NCBI RefSeq assembly: GCF_009498035.1
Contig: NZ_CP034550.1
Span: forward strand, 2,790,001-2,854,000
Reading direction: 5' to 3'
Source of the DNA: Saccharothrix syringae
Lineage (GTDB): Bacteria > Actinomycetota > Actinomycetes > Mycobacteriales > Pseudonocardiaceae
Length of the DNA stretch: 64,000 nucleotides
Part shown: piece by piece, positions 1-8,429 of the stretch
Numbering within the stretch: the first letter of the stretch is position 1
Layout of the letters: every line of letters begins with the position of its first letter
The notes under the pieces: generated by a model
Seen by the model: only the letters and a program-made list of their open reading frames with translations
Database searches by the model: none
What the model was told of the DNA's origin: nothing
Program-made: the position numbers and the translations under genes

Positions 1-1886
1 ACCACCTCGTCGGCCAGCTCGTCGGGACCGGCCCCGTGCAGCGCGCCCGCCACCGCGGCCAGCCGCTCCAGGCCGACGTCGACCACGGCCTCGCGCCGCT
101 CGACCAGCCCGTCGGTGTAGAGCACCACGGACGCGCCGACCGGCACCTCCACCTCGTGGTCCCGGTACGGCCCGCGCTCCGGCGCGCCCAGCACCGCGCC
201 CGCCTCGTCGGTCAGGAACCGCGTGCCCGTCTCCGTCACCAGCAGCGCGGGCAGGTGCCCGGCCGCCGACCAGCACAGCAGGCCGGTGTCCCAGTCGAAC
301 GTCAGGCACGCGCACGTGCTGCCCAGCGCGCCGGGCGTGCGGTGGGCGAACGCGTCCAGCCGCTCCAGCGCGGCGGCGGGGGAGTGGTGGTCGAGCAGGT
401 AGCCGGCCAGGGCGCTGCGCAGCTGCCCCATCACCGCCGCCGCGGTCGGGCCCTTGCCGACCACGTCGCCCACGGACAGCGCGACCACCGAGCCCCCGAC
501 CGGCAGCACCTCGTACCAGTCGCCGCCGATCTGGCCGTGCGTGGCCGCGGGCAGGTACCGGGCCGCCACCGCGACCCGCGGCAGCGACGGCAGCTCGCGC
601 GGCAGCAGGCTGTGCTGGAGGGCCTCGGCGATCTCGCGCTCCCGCCGCAGCAGCCGTTCCCGCTCGGCCTCGGCGCGCCGCCGCTCGGTGACGTCCCGCC
701 CGATCGCCTGCAACCCGGTCGGCGTGCTCTGGATGCTCAGCTCCAGCGGCACCGCGCCGCCGTCCGCGCGGCGCAGCTCCCACACGTCGGTGACCACCCG
801 GCCGGGCTCGCCCACCAGCTCCGCCAGCCGGTCGGCCAGGTCCGCGGCGACCAGGTCGGTCAGCGGCCGGCCCAGCAGGTCCGCCCGCGCGTACCCCAGC
901 AGCTCGCACGCGGCCGGGTTGGCGTCGGCGAACCGCAGGTCGCGGTCCACCGTCCAGATGCCGTCCGTGGCGCGTTCCACCAGCAACCGGTGCCTCTCCT
1001 CGCTCGCGCGCAGCGCGCGGTCGGCGTGCGTGCGCTGCAGGGACTCCCAGCAGCGGTTGACCACGACGGTGACCAGCTCGACGTCCGCCTCGGTCCAGTG
1101 CCGCACCTCGGCCTGGTGCACGGCCATCGCCGCGACGAACCGGCCGCCGCGCAGCAGCGGCAGGCAGATCACCGCGCGGATGCCGGTGACCCGGTAGGCG
1201 TGCAGGTCCGCGGGCGTCAGCCGGGGGTCGTCGAGGCTGTCGGCCACCACCCACGGCACGCCCCCGCGCATCGCCCGCAGCGCGCCCGCGCCGAAGTCCG
1301 ACATGGCGAACCGGCCCGGCAGCGGCGGCAGGCCGGAGGAGTAGTCGCCGCTCATCAGGAAGTGGTCCTCGTCGGCCTCGGCCTCCGCGTAGGCGCACCG
1401 GTTCACGCCCATGTGCTCGCCGAGCAGGCGCGTCGCCGCGGTCATCACCTCCTCGGCGTCGTCGAACCGCTGGAGCTCCCGGTCCAGCTCGCCGAGGAAC
1501 CGCTCGCGCTCCTCGCGCAGCCTGCTCTCGGTCACGTCGGCCAGCACGCCGCGCACCAGCCCGGCCGACCCGTCCGCGGCGGGCACCGCCCGGCCACGCT
1601 CCCGCACCCACAGCACCCGGCCGTCCGCGGCGACCACCCGGTAGGCCAGGGCGAAGTCCGCGCCGCCCGCCCAGCGCTCCCGCGCCACCGCGTCCCGGTC
1701 GTCGGGGTGCACCACCGAGTCCCAGTCCGCCAGCCACCGGTCCACCGGGAACCCCAGCAGCTCCTCGGCGTGCCGCGAGACGAACGTCAGCCGCCGGGTG
1801 CTCGCGTCGCCCTCCCACACCACGACCGGGAGGTCGCTGAGCAGACCCGCCAGGTCGGTCGGGCCCGGTTCGCCGGATCGGGTCAT
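1..1886 (-). CDS. PAS-GAF-PAS-SpoIIE serine phosphatase (3' end beyond window)
   Basis: This is a PP2C-type (SpoIIE/RsbU) phosphatase that would dephosphorylate an anti-sigma antagonist in a partner-switching pathway. I translated 628 residues from the ATG at 1886, which has a good GAAGGAG ribosome site 6 nt upstream. The gene runs off the left edge. Domain order is PAS (about 12-125), GAF (about 130-285), second PAS (about 290-405), a short helical linker, then the SpoIIE domain from about 430. Seen motifs include GGDWYE, SVGDVVGKG and YTDGLVERR, which carry the metal-binding aspartates. No membrane segment is visible, so it should be a cytosolic multi-sensor. The divergent STAS gene at 2067 is the obvious candidate substrate, although pairing by proximity is inference. 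Ligands of the sensor domains cannot be deduced. Confidence 0.93.
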   Translation of the reverse strand, partial: MTRSGEPGPTDLAGLLSDLPVVVWEGDASTRRLTFVSRHAEELLGFPVDRWLADWDSVVHPDDRDAVARERWAGGADFALAYRVVAADGRVLWVRERGRAVPAADGSAGLVRGVLADVTESRLREERERFLGELDRELQRFDDAEEVMTAATRLLGEHMGVNRCAYAEAEADEDHFLMSGDYSSGLPPLPGRFAMSDFGAGALRAMRGGVPWVVADSLDDPRLTPADLHAYRVTGIRAVICLPLLRGGRFVAAMAVHQAEVRHWTEADVELVTVVVNRCWESLQRTHADRALRASEERHRLLVERATDGIWTVDRDLRFADANPAACELLGYARADLLGRPLTDLVAADLADRLAELVGEPGRVVTDVWELRRADGGAVPLELSIQSTPTGLQAIGRDVTERRRAEAERERLLRREREIAEALQHSLLPRELPSLPRVAVAARYLPAATHGQIGGDWYEVLPVGGSVVALSVGDVVGKGPTAAAVMGQLRSALAGYLLDHHSPAAALERLDAFAHRTPGALGSTCACLTFDWDTGLLCWSAAGHLPALLVTETGTRFLTDEAGAVLGAPERGPYRDHEVEVPVGASVVLYTDGLVERREAVVDVGLERLAAVAGALHGAGPDELADEV

Positions 1887-2066
1887 GCGGTGGCTCCTTC
1901 GGGTGGGGGAACCAGGTTAACCTCGTGCGCCGCGTCCCACCGACCGCTGCGCAGGGGAGGCGCCCGCCGGGACGCGCGCGTGGTGTGATCTTCTGTTGTC
2001 AGGCGGTGTCGTTGAGCCCACAGCGCACCTCGCACGAGTGAAGCCCGCTCTGGAGAACGGATCCGC

Positions 2067-2408
2067 ATGCCTGCCCAGGACTTCGAAACGTCGACCAGCC
2101 GCGTGGCCGAAGGCCCCACCGTGGTCACGGCCCGCGGCGAACTGGACATCGCCACCGTCCACCGGCTGCGCGAGCCCCTGCTCGACGCCATCGGCGACGG
2201 CCGGGGTTCCGTGGTCGTGGACCTCACCGACGTGCGCTTCTTCGCCTCGATCGGCATCGAGGTGCTGCTGGTGGCGCACGAGCGGACCCGCACGGGCGGC
2301 GGTGAGCTGAGGATCGTCACGCCCCGCCTGGTGCGGCGCACGCTGACCTCGGTCGGGCTCGGCGACGTGCTGGAGCTGCACGACACGCTGGAGGAGGCCC
2401 TGGGGTGA
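2067..2408 (+). CDS. STAS-domain anti-sigma factor antagonist
   Basis: The 113-residue protein is a single STAS domain, the size usual for SpoIIAA/RsbV-like antagonists. The beta-strand GELDIA and the loop DLTDVRFFASIGIEVL match the family. The serine of ASIG (about residue 61) sits where the phosphorylated serine of DSSG normally is. In the known mechanism the dephosphorylated form binds an anti-sigma kinase and frees a sigma factor. No kinase or sigma gene is adjacent, so the partner must be encoded elsewhere. The divergent SpoIIE phosphatase (start 1886) probably acts on it, which is inference. The ATG at 2067 follows GGAGAACGGATCCGC. Confidence 0.9.
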   Translation: MPAQDFETSTSRVAEGPTVVTARGELDIATVHRLREPLLDAIGDGRGSVVVDLTDVRFFASIGIEVLLVAHERTRTGGGELRIVTPRLVRRTLTSVGLGDVLELHDTLEEALG

Positions 2409-2491
2409 CCCGGTTCGGGACTTTGGTCCCGTGACGGGCCCCCTCCCGGTCCGCTAGGTTCCGGTCGAGACCTTGGACGAGGGGGACGCCC

Positions 2492-3253
2492 ATGGCCGAT
2501 TTCGACCCGCCGGGCGCGGGGGACCTGTTCCCGCCGCCGATCTTCGGCGAGGTGACCAAACCGATGGTGCTGGTCGTGCTGTCGGTGCTGATCATCGCGA
2601 CGTTCTTCCTGGTCACCAGCCGCAACCTGAAGCTGGTGCCGGGCCGGGTGCAGTTCGCCGCCGAGTCGGTCTACGACCTCGGCCGCGACACCATCGCGCG
2701 GGAGCAGATCGGGGCGAAGGACTTCCGGCCCTACGTGCCGTTCATCGTGTCGATCTTCTGCTTCGTGCTGGTCAACAACATCTTCGGCCTGGTGCCGCTG
2801 GTGCAGTTCCCGACCATGGCGCACATCGGGTTCCCGGCGGCCGTCGCGCTGCTGGTGGTGTTCCCGGTGTACCACTGGGTGGGCATCAGGCGGCACGGGT
2901 TCGCCGGGTACCTGCGCAACCAGTTCGTCATCCCGGGCGTGCCCAAGCCGGTGCTGTGGGGGCTGCTGGTGCCGACCGAGGTGATACTCAAGTTCTTCTT
3001 CGACCCGGTCAACCTGGCGATCCGGGTCTTCGCCGCCATGTTCGCCGGCCACCTGCTCGTGGTGGTCTTCACCCTCAGCGGCGAGTTCCTGCTGCTGGAG
3101 GCGGGGCCCCTGCTCAAGCCGCTGTCGGTGCTCAGCTTCGCCACGGCCATCGGGATCACGGCGTTGGAGGCGTTGATCCAGGTGTTGCAGGCTTACATCT
3201 TCGCGACGCTGGCGGCTCATTTCATCGGGCGGGCACTGGCGTCTTCGCACTGA
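2492..3253 (+). CDS. Orphan F-type ATP synthase subunit a (AtpB-like)
   Basis: The 253-residue multi-spanning membrane protein is an F0 subunit a, the stator half of the proton channel. Five or so hydrophobic segments are visible. The essential arginine is present (R178 in NLAIRVFAAMFAGHL), although the usual RLFGNM reads RVFAAM. The last helix keeps the LQAYIFATL motif. The start ATG follows GAGGGGGACGCCC. No other atp gene is nearby: upstream is a STAS gene and downstream, converging and abutting at 3253/3254, is an NB-ARC protein. It is therefore not the housekeeping atpIBEFHAGDC operon and is probably a duplicate or displaced copy. Whether it assembles with the normal F0F1 is unknown. Confidence 0.88.
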   Translation: MADFDPPGAGDLFPPPIFGEVTKPMVLVVLSVLIIATFFLVTSRNLKLVPGRVQFAAESVYDLGRDTIAREQIGAKDFRPYVPFIVSIFCFVLVNNIFGLVPLVQFPTMAHIGFPAAVALLVVFPVYHWVGIRRHGFAGYLRNQFVIPGVPKPVLWGLLVPTEVILKFFFDPVNLAIRVFAAMFAGHLLVVVFTLSGEFLLLEAGPLLKPLSVLSFATAIGITALEALIQVLQAYIFATLAAHFIGRALASSH

Positions 3254-5380
3254 TCAGGGCCGGTCGGCGGGGTCCGTGCGGTCGGCTTCCAGGGAGCAAC
3301 GCGCGGCCTCGTCGTCTTGGCCCAGCTCCCGGTAGGTGGAGGCCAGCTCGCGCAGGGCTGTCGCGAGTTCCCCCCTGGCCCCGAGGCCGCGCAGGACGTG
3401 CACTACCCGGAGGTGGCAGTCGACCGCCTCGGCGGGGCGCCCGGCCACCCGGTAGGTCACCGCCAGGTTGGTCATGGTGCGCGCGTAGCCGTGGTGGTCC
3501 TGGGCCTCCTGCGCGATGCGCAGGTTCTGCCGGTGGTGCTCGATCGCGTCGTCGAACCGGCCCATCTCCCGGTAGGTGAGCCCCAGGTGGTCGAGGGTGC
3601 GTCCCTCCAGCAGCGGCAGGTGCAGCTCGCGGACCAGGGCCATGGCCTCCAGGTGCAACGCGAGGGCTCGGTCGTGGTTGTGCTGTTGGCGGTGGAGGAC
3701 CGCCATGTTGTGCAGCGTGCTGAAGTGTCCTTGCACGTCACCGGCTGCCCGGAACAGGTCGCGCGCCCAGCGGTGGCAGGCCATCGCCCACCCCGGTCGC
3801 CCCGTCTCCCGGTACAGCTCGCCGAGCCGGTTGAGCGCGGTGCCGAAACCGACGCGATCACCCAGCGACCTGAACAGCGGGAGCGCGTCGCGGAGGTGGT
3901 TCACCGCGTCCTCGAAAAATCTGTTCCACCGGTGGGCGTATCCGAGGTCCACCAGCAGTTGCGCTTCGGCGGCCACGTCGTCGAGGGACCGCGCGGCCGA
4001 CAGGGCCGCGTACTGCACGGCGATCCGCTCGGTCCACAGCCTGCGGAAGGCCAGGTACTCGTTCAGGCCGAGGGCCAGGCCCACCAGGTGCCGCGGATGG
4101 TTCTCCGCACGGGCGAGGTCGGTGATCGCGACCAGGTTGGCGCGCTCGGTGTCGAGCCACCGGATCACCTCGGCCTCGTGCCGCAGGTACCGCTCTTGGT
4201 CGAGCGAGTCGCGCACCAGGCCCAGGTAGTGGTCGAGCAGCCGGGTGATCGCGGCGCCTCGTTCAGGGTCCGCCGCCTTCTCGGCCGCGTAGAGCTTGAC
4301 CAGGTCGTGCATTCGCCAGCGGTCCGGTTGTTGGGCCGGTTGGACGAGGTGGGCGGCGCGCAGGGCGCGGATTCCGCGCAGGGCGGTGGCGCGGTCCGTG
4401 CCGGCGATCGCGGCGACGGTGTCGGTGCCCACGTCGGGGCCCGGGTCCAGGGCCGCGAGGCGCAGCAGTTCGGCCTGACCGGTGGATAGCTGCCTGTAAG
4501 ACAGGTCGAACGCGGCGCGCACGGCGAGGCTCCCGCCGTGGTCCAGCTCGCGCAGCCGGTTCCGCTCGTCCGCCAGCGCCTCGGCCAGGTCGGGCACCGA
4601 CCGCTCGGGCTCGGCCACCAGCAGCGCTGCCGCCACCCGCACCGCCAGCGGCAGCCGGCCGCACAGCCGTGCGACCCGTTCGCACGCGGCGAGGTCGTGC
4701 GTGCGGGTGTCCTGGGGATCGCCCATGCGCAGCACCTCCGCCAGCATCCGCACGGCGTCGCCCTGGTCCAGCACGTCCAGGTCGAGCAGCCGGGCGTGGT
4801 CGAGGCCGGCCAGTCGGTGCCGGCTGGTGATGAGCACCTGGTGCCTGGTGGTGCCGGGGAGCAGGGGGAGGACCTGGTCGGGGTCGGAGACGTTGTCGGC
4901 CAGCACGAGCATCCGCTCCCGGTCGGCCAGGATCGAGCGCCACAGCCGCGCCCGGTCCTCCGCCCCCGGCGGGATGTGGCCGCCCGCCACGCCCAGGGCG
5001 CCCAGCAGGCTCGCCAGCGCGGTCGACGCCGTCACCCGCAACTGCGGGTCGTCGTAGCCGCGCAGGTCGGTCATCACCACGCCGCCGGGGAACCAGCCCG
5101 CTTCGATCGCGCGGCGCGCGGCGAACACGGCCAGCGCGGTCTTGCCCACGCCGGGCAGGCCGCCGATCGACCAGACGAGCACGGCCTCCGGCGCGCCGGG
5201 CCGCAGCGCGTCACCCAGTCGGGCCAGTTCCGCCTCCCGGCCGACGAACACCGCGGGTGGCGGCAGGCCGGCCACGGCCACCGGCCGCGCCTCCGGCGGG
5301 ACCAGCGTCGCGCTGCCGACCTGCACGACGTTGCCGAGGACGTTGCCGACGACCGCGTTGCGCACCGGGTCGTCCGTCAC
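3254..5380 (-). CDS. NB-ARC/TPR STAND-family protein
   Basis: The 708-residue protein is a STAND NTPase of the AfsR/NB-ARC type without a recognisable SARP DNA-binding domain. A short N-terminal NVLGNVVQVG-like segment is followed by the P-loop GGLPGVGKT (residues 73-81) and a Walker B-like RMLVLADNV. The arginine-rich LITSRHR motif and a winged-helix region come next (to about 370), then a long C-terminal TPR superhelix. Repeats such as A..ALNRLGELYRETG and ALHLEAMALV mark the TPRs. These proteins act as ATP-dependent signalling switches, and the ligand and output here are unknown. The start is GTG at 5380 with only a weak ribosome site. Its stop abuts the stop of the convergent subunit a gene. 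Confidence 0.85.
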   Translation of the reverse strand: MTDDPVRNAVVGNVLGNVVQVGSATLVPPEARPVAVAGLPPPAVFVGREAELARLGDALRPGAPEAVLVWSIGGLPGVGKTALAVFAARRAIEAGWFPGGVVMTDLRGYDDPQLRVTASTALASLLGALGVAGGHIPPGAEDRARLWRSILADRERMLVLADNVSDPDQVLPLLPGTTRHQVLITSRHRLAGLDHARLLDLDVLDQGDAVRMLAEVLRMGDPQDTRTHDLAACERVARLCGRLPLAVRVAAALLVAEPERSVPDLAEALADERNRLRELDHGGSLAVRAAFDLSYRQLSTGQAELLRLAALDPGPDVGTDTVAAIAGTDRATALRGIRALRAAHLVQPAQQPDRWRMHDLVKLYAAEKAADPERGAAITRLLDHYLGLVRDSLDQERYLRHEAEVIRWLDTERANLVAITDLARAENHPRHLVGLALGLNEYLAFRRLWTERIAVQYAALSAARSLDDVAAEAQLLVDLGYAHRWNRFFEDAVNHLRDALPLFRSLGDRVGFGTALNRLGELYRETGRPGWAMACHRWARDLFRAAGDVQGHFSTLHNMAVLHRQQHNHDRALALHLEAMALVRELHLPLLEGRTLDHLGLTYREMGRFDDAIEHHRQNLRIAQEAQDHHGYARTMTNLAVTYRVAGRPAEAVDCHLRVVHVLRGLGARGELATALRELASTYRELGQDDEAARCSLEADRTDPADRP

Positions 5381-5402
5381 CCCGCAGGTGTACCAGTGGT
5401 GG

Positions 5403-6023
5403 TCAGCGCGGCGCGATGCCGTTGAGCACGGTGGACACCAGGGCCTCCGCGTACCCGTCCGGCACCTCCACCACCGCCCGCGGGCCGCGGTACAGCCGGG
5501 GCAGGACCAGTTCGTGGCACGCGCCGATCACGAGCGTGGCCACCGCCCCCACGTCGGTGCCCGCCGCCACCCGGCCGCGGTCGCGTTCGGAGCCCAGGTA
5601 CCCGGCCAGGGCGGCGTGCAGGCCGCGGCCGTCGGCCAGGGGGTCGGGCAGGGCGTCGAACCTGGCGAAGACCTCCGGCTGCCCGACCAGGCCGGCGAAC
5701 GCGGGCAGGATCGCGGCGTGCACCTCGATGGCGTGCGCGACGAACGCGCGCAGGTTCTCCTCCAGCGTGCCGTCCGCGGTCGGGGCGCCCAGGCGCCGCC
5801 CGGTCGAGCGGACGTGCTCGTGCAGGGCCAGCGCGAGCAGTTCCTCCTTGTCGGCGAAGTGGTTGTAGAGCACGCCCACCGCCACGTCGGCGGTGCGGGC
5901 GATGTCGCGGACGGTGAGGCCGGCGGTGCCGCGCTCGGCGATCAGGCGGGTCGCCGTCGCGATGAGGTGGTCGCGCAGGCTCACGTCGCCGTCGCGCAGG
6001 GCCGCTGCTCGTCTGGGTGCCAT
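5403..6023 (-). CDS. TetR-family transcriptional regulator
   Basis: The 206-residue protein has an N-terminal TetR helix-turn-helix (about residues 18-62, including LTVRDIARTADVAVGVLYNHF). The C-terminal ligand domain is of TetR_C type. The reading frame stays open further upstream, but the ATG at 6023 is chosen because it overlaps the stop of the preceding methyltransferase by one base (TGATG). This implies translational coupling and a two-gene operon. The large palindrome at 6843-6890 in front of the operon contains two TGAAC-N4-GTTCA elements typical of TetR operators, so autoregulation of the pair is likely. The inducer is unknown and may be the methyltransferase substrate or a related xenobiotic. 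Confidence 0.9.
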   Translation of the reverse strand: MAPRRAAALRDGDVSLRDHLIATATRLIAERGTAGLTVRDIARTADVAVGVLYNHFADKEELLALALHEHVRSTGRRLGAPTADGTLEENLRAFVAHAIEVHAAILPAFAGLVGQPEVFARFDALPDPLADGRGLHAALAGYLGSERDRGRVAAGTDVGAVATLVIGACHELVLPRLYRGPRAVVEVPDGYAEALVSTVLNGIAPR

Positions 6024-6835
6024 CAGGCCCGTGCCGTGACCAGCAGGGCCTCGCCGCGCAGCCGGACCCCGCCCGGCGTCGCGTGCGGGGCCAGGGCGTC
6101 GGCCACGGCCCGTTCGACCCGGTCGCGCCCGGCCTGGTCGGCGTCGCGCAGGGCGTACCGGACCGGGCCCCAGGCCATGAGGAACGCCGTGGCGTCCGCC
6201 ACGTCCCCGCCCCACACCTGCGGGGCGTCGACGGGGGTGGTGGTGACGTCGCGGAAGCCCGCCCCGCCGAGCACCCGGCGGACCACGTCCGGGTCGGACA
6301 GCGACAGCGGGCCGGCCGGGCCCGGCTGCGGGCCGCCGCCGTCGAGCGCGGCCAGCACGTCGGCCAGGTCGCCCAGGCCGCGCAGGGACAGGAAGGCCAG
6401 CCGGCCGTCCTCGCGCAGGGCCGCGCGGACGTTGGCGAAGGCCCGGACCGGGTCGGCGAAGAACATGACGCCGAACCGGCTCAGCGCGACGTCGAAACCG
6501 GCGGGCGGGAACGGGAAGACCTGCGCGTCGCCCTGCTCGAACTCGACGTTGGGCACGCCTTCCCCGGTCGCCAGGGCCCGGGCGCGGGCGAGCATCGGGG
6601 CCGACAGGTCCACCCCGAGCGCCCGGCCGGCTCGGCGGGCGGCGAGCCGGGTGAGCTGGCCGTTCCCGCAGCCGACGTCCAGGACGCGGTCGGTGGGGCC
6701 GATGCCGGCGGCGGTGAGCAGGGTGTCGTTGTAGCCGCTGTTCAGCGCGTCGTAGCGGTCGTGGTGGTCGGCCCAGTGGGTGCCCTCGTCACCGTTCCAC
6801 GCCTCGGCCTGGTGCGTGTTGACCACGTCGGGCAC
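6023..6835 (-). CDS. Class I SAM-dependent methyltransferase
   Basis: The 270-residue protein is a Rossmann-fold methyltransferase of the Methyltransf_11/UbiE-like group. Motif I reads RVLDVGCGNGQLT (about residues 48-60), the acidic end of beta-2 is GVDLSAPML, and FDVALSRFGVMFFADP is the post-II region. The C-terminal part is variable and gives no clue to the substrate. The start is GTG at 6835, preceded by AAGGGGAGCGACC. That ribosome site begins at the edge of the 48-bp palindrome, so the palindrome can control both transcription and translation. The gene is coupled to the downstream TetR gene. Confidence 0.87.
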   Translation of the reverse strand: MPDVVNTHQAEAWNGDEGTHWADHHDRYDALNSGYNDTLLTAAGIGPTDRVLDVGCGNGQLTRLAARRAGRALGVDLSAPMLARARALATGEGVPNVEFEQGDAQVFPFPPAGFDVALSRFGVMFFADPVRAFANVRAALREDGRLAFLSLRGLGDLADVLAALDGGGPQPGPAGPLSLSDPDVVRRVLGGAGFRDVTTTPVDAPQVWGGDVADATAFLMAWGPVRYALRDADQAGRDRVERAVADALAPHATPGGVRLRGEALLVTARA

Positions 6836-6842
6836 GGTCGCT

Positions 6843-6890
6843 CCCCTTGTTGTGAACGCTTGTTCATGAACAAGCGTTCACAACAAGGGG
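6843..6890. promoter_or_regulatory. Perfect 48-bp palindrome, probable TetR operator
   Basis: The 24-nt left arm 6843-6866 is the exact reverse complement of 6867-6890 with no loop. Each arm itself contains TGAAC-N4-GTTCA, so the element is two operator-like inverted repeats placed back to back. It lies 7 nt upstream of the methyltransferase-TetR operon and its edge supplies the ribosome-binding bases. As the GrpB gene ends at 6907 on the same strand, the stem could also work as that gene's terminator. Confidence 0.75.
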
Positions 6891-6906
6891 GTACCCTGTC
6901 AAGCGG

Positions 6907-7494
6907 CTAGAGCATCCCGGCGGCGCGGAAGAGCCGGTCGTAGATCTCCCGGATGACCTCCTGCTTGCGGGCGTTGTAGGCCATCACGTTCCCGCCGCCG
7001 GGGATCGCCGCCCGCTTCGCCTCCTCGTAGCGCGCGCGGTCCTCCGGGTGGGTGCGCAGCCAGTCGCGGAACATGCGGTGCCGGACGACCTCCGGCGAGT
7101 CCGGGCCGAACACGTGCAGGTTCACCACGGGGTCCGCGAGCCGCAGCATGCGGTGCTGGTGGAACGAGGGCTCCCGCACCACGAGGGTGTAGCCGAGGCC
7201 GGTCAGCGGCGGGACGTAGGCGTCCTCGTCGCGCGGGTCGGCGACGATGAGGTCGATGTCGATGATGTCCTTGGCGGCGAGCCCCTCGACGGAGGTCGAC
7301 CCGACGTGCTCCACGTCCAGCGCCACGTCGCCGAGCGCGGCCCGGACGTCGGCCGCCAGGGTCCGGTACCGGTGCGGCCACCCGGGGTCGTACGGGGTGA
7401 GCACGACCGTCGTGGGCGGTGGCGGGCCGTTGACCCAGGGGTGCTCGTCGGGGTCGGCGTCGTGGTGCCGGGTGATGTCCTCGAAAGTGGGCAT
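6907..7494 (-). CDS. GrpB family protein (UPF0157)
   Basis: The 195-residue protein belongs to the GrpB/UPF0157 group, which shares the nucleotidyltransferase fold and has no settled function. Family hallmarks are VVLTPYDPGWPHRYRTL near the start, then VEHVGSTSVEGLAAKDIIDIDL (GSTSV-10 residues-DIDL acidic pair). NLHVFGPDSPEVVRHRMFRDWLR and the terminal KQEVIREIYDRLF complete the pattern. The ATG at 7494 is preferred. An in-frame TTG at 7503 is possible, and neither has a clear ribosome site. The gene is monocistronic, or at most the first gene ahead of the palindrome at 6843. Confidence 0.88.
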   Translation of the reverse strand: MPTFEDITRHHDADPDEHPWVNGPPPPTTVVLTPYDPGWPHRYRTLAADVRAALGDVALDVEHVGSTSVEGLAAKDIIDIDLIVADPRDEDAYVPPLTGLGYTLVVREPSFHQHRMLRLADPVVNLHVFGPDSPEVVRHRMFRDWLRTHPEDRARYEEAKRAAIPGGGNVMAYNARKQEVIREIYDRLFRAAGML

Positions 7495-7568
7495 TCGCCG
7501 CAAGGTAGCAGCGCCCGTCCCGGGCGTGGACGCGTTTTTGCCGGGTCGGACGGGTTATCGTCGCGATC

Positions 7569-7898
7569 ATGACGGTCGTCCGCTCGCTGGTGCTGTTCGC
7601 GCTGGCCGCGCTCGCCGAGATCGGCGGCGCGTGGCTGGTCTGGCAGGGGGTGCGCGAGCACCGCGGCCTGCTGTGGGTCGGCGCGGGCGCGGTGGCGCTG
7701 GGCCTCTACGGGTTCGTGGCCACGCTCCAGCCCGACGCGAACTTCGGCCGGGTCCTCGCCGCCTACGGCGGGGTGTTCGTGGCCGGGTCGCTGGCGTGGG
7801 GCGTGCTCGTCGACGGCTTCCGCCCCGACCGGTGGGACTGCGCGGGCGCGGTGATCTGCCTCGCGGGCATGGCCGTGATCATGTACGCGCCGCGCTGA
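7569..7898 (+). CDS. YnfA family small membrane protein
   Basis: The 109-residue protein is almost entirely hydrophobic, with four predicted transmembrane helices. It carries the YnfA/UPF0060 signature pattern: an N-terminal [15 protein letters not shown] with the membrane-embedded glutamate, [24 protein letters not shown] in the middle, and a terminal [17 protein letters not shown]. Members resemble SMR-type small transporters and have been linked to drug and dye efflux. The substrate here is unknown. The last 20 nt overlap, tail to tail, the degenerate DUF4328 frame on the other strand. Confidence 0.92.
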   Translation: MTVVRSLVLFALAALAEIGGAWLVWQGVREHRGLLWVGAGAVALGLYGFVATLQPDANFGRVLAAYGGVFVAGSLAWGVLVDGFRPDRWDCAGAVICLAGMAVIMYAPR

Positions 7899-8320
7899 GG
7901 CCCGGCCCGACCCGTTCGGCGAACCCCGGCGACGCCTGCCACGTCGTCGGCCGCCACACCACGGCCGTCATGGGGGCGGCCGCGAGCACGGTCAGGCCCG
8001 TCAGCGCGAGGTTGAGCAGCGCCAGGACCCGGAAGTCCACGGAGCCCTCCGCGCCCAGGACGACGACCAGCACCAAGGGGTCGCCCAGCCGGCTCGCCGG
8101 CCCCAGCCGACCCGGCGCCGCGACCAGTGGTGTCGGTCCGGGGTGCCGACGAGGTCCGCGTTCACCCGGGAGCGCCACAGCCACGCGATGAACGCCACGA
8201 CCGCCACCACCCGCAGGGCGTCAGGTGCCACAGGTCCGCCGCGAGGCCCGCCCACACCGACACGACGGCCACCACGGCCGCGACCCGCACACCGACCACC
8301 GAAAAACCCCTGTTCGGGCG
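7879..8320 (-). pseudogene. Degenerate DUF4328-like membrane protein
   Basis: Three minus-strand frames each hold a piece of one plausible DUF4328-type membrane protein and none is complete. Reading right to left, a first hydrophobic helix (VRVAAVVAVVSVWAGLAADL) is in one frame around 8290. The characteristic AFIAWLWRSRVNADLVG then HHWSR is in a second frame (around 8200-8100). A last helix with AAPMTAVVWRPTTWQ is in a third frame down to 7879. At least two frameshifts and loss of the central W/GW region are needed to explain this. The family assignment rests on the WRSRVNADLVG and terminal RxxTWQ patterns only. A sequencing error could mimic part of it. Confidence 0.5.
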
Positions 8321-8429
8321 GACCGGGGGGAGCTTGCGTGCCGACGTGGGCCGGCAGGCGGCTTGTGGATCGCTTACCGGTGGCCTGTCACGGGCTGCCC
8401 GTCATGGTCGGCCCGTCGCGGTCGGCCGG

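Noticed and set aside
6843..6890. Attachment site or transposon end
   Set aside because: There is no recombinase nearby and the TGAAC-N4-GTTCA content next to a TetR gene explains it better as an operator.
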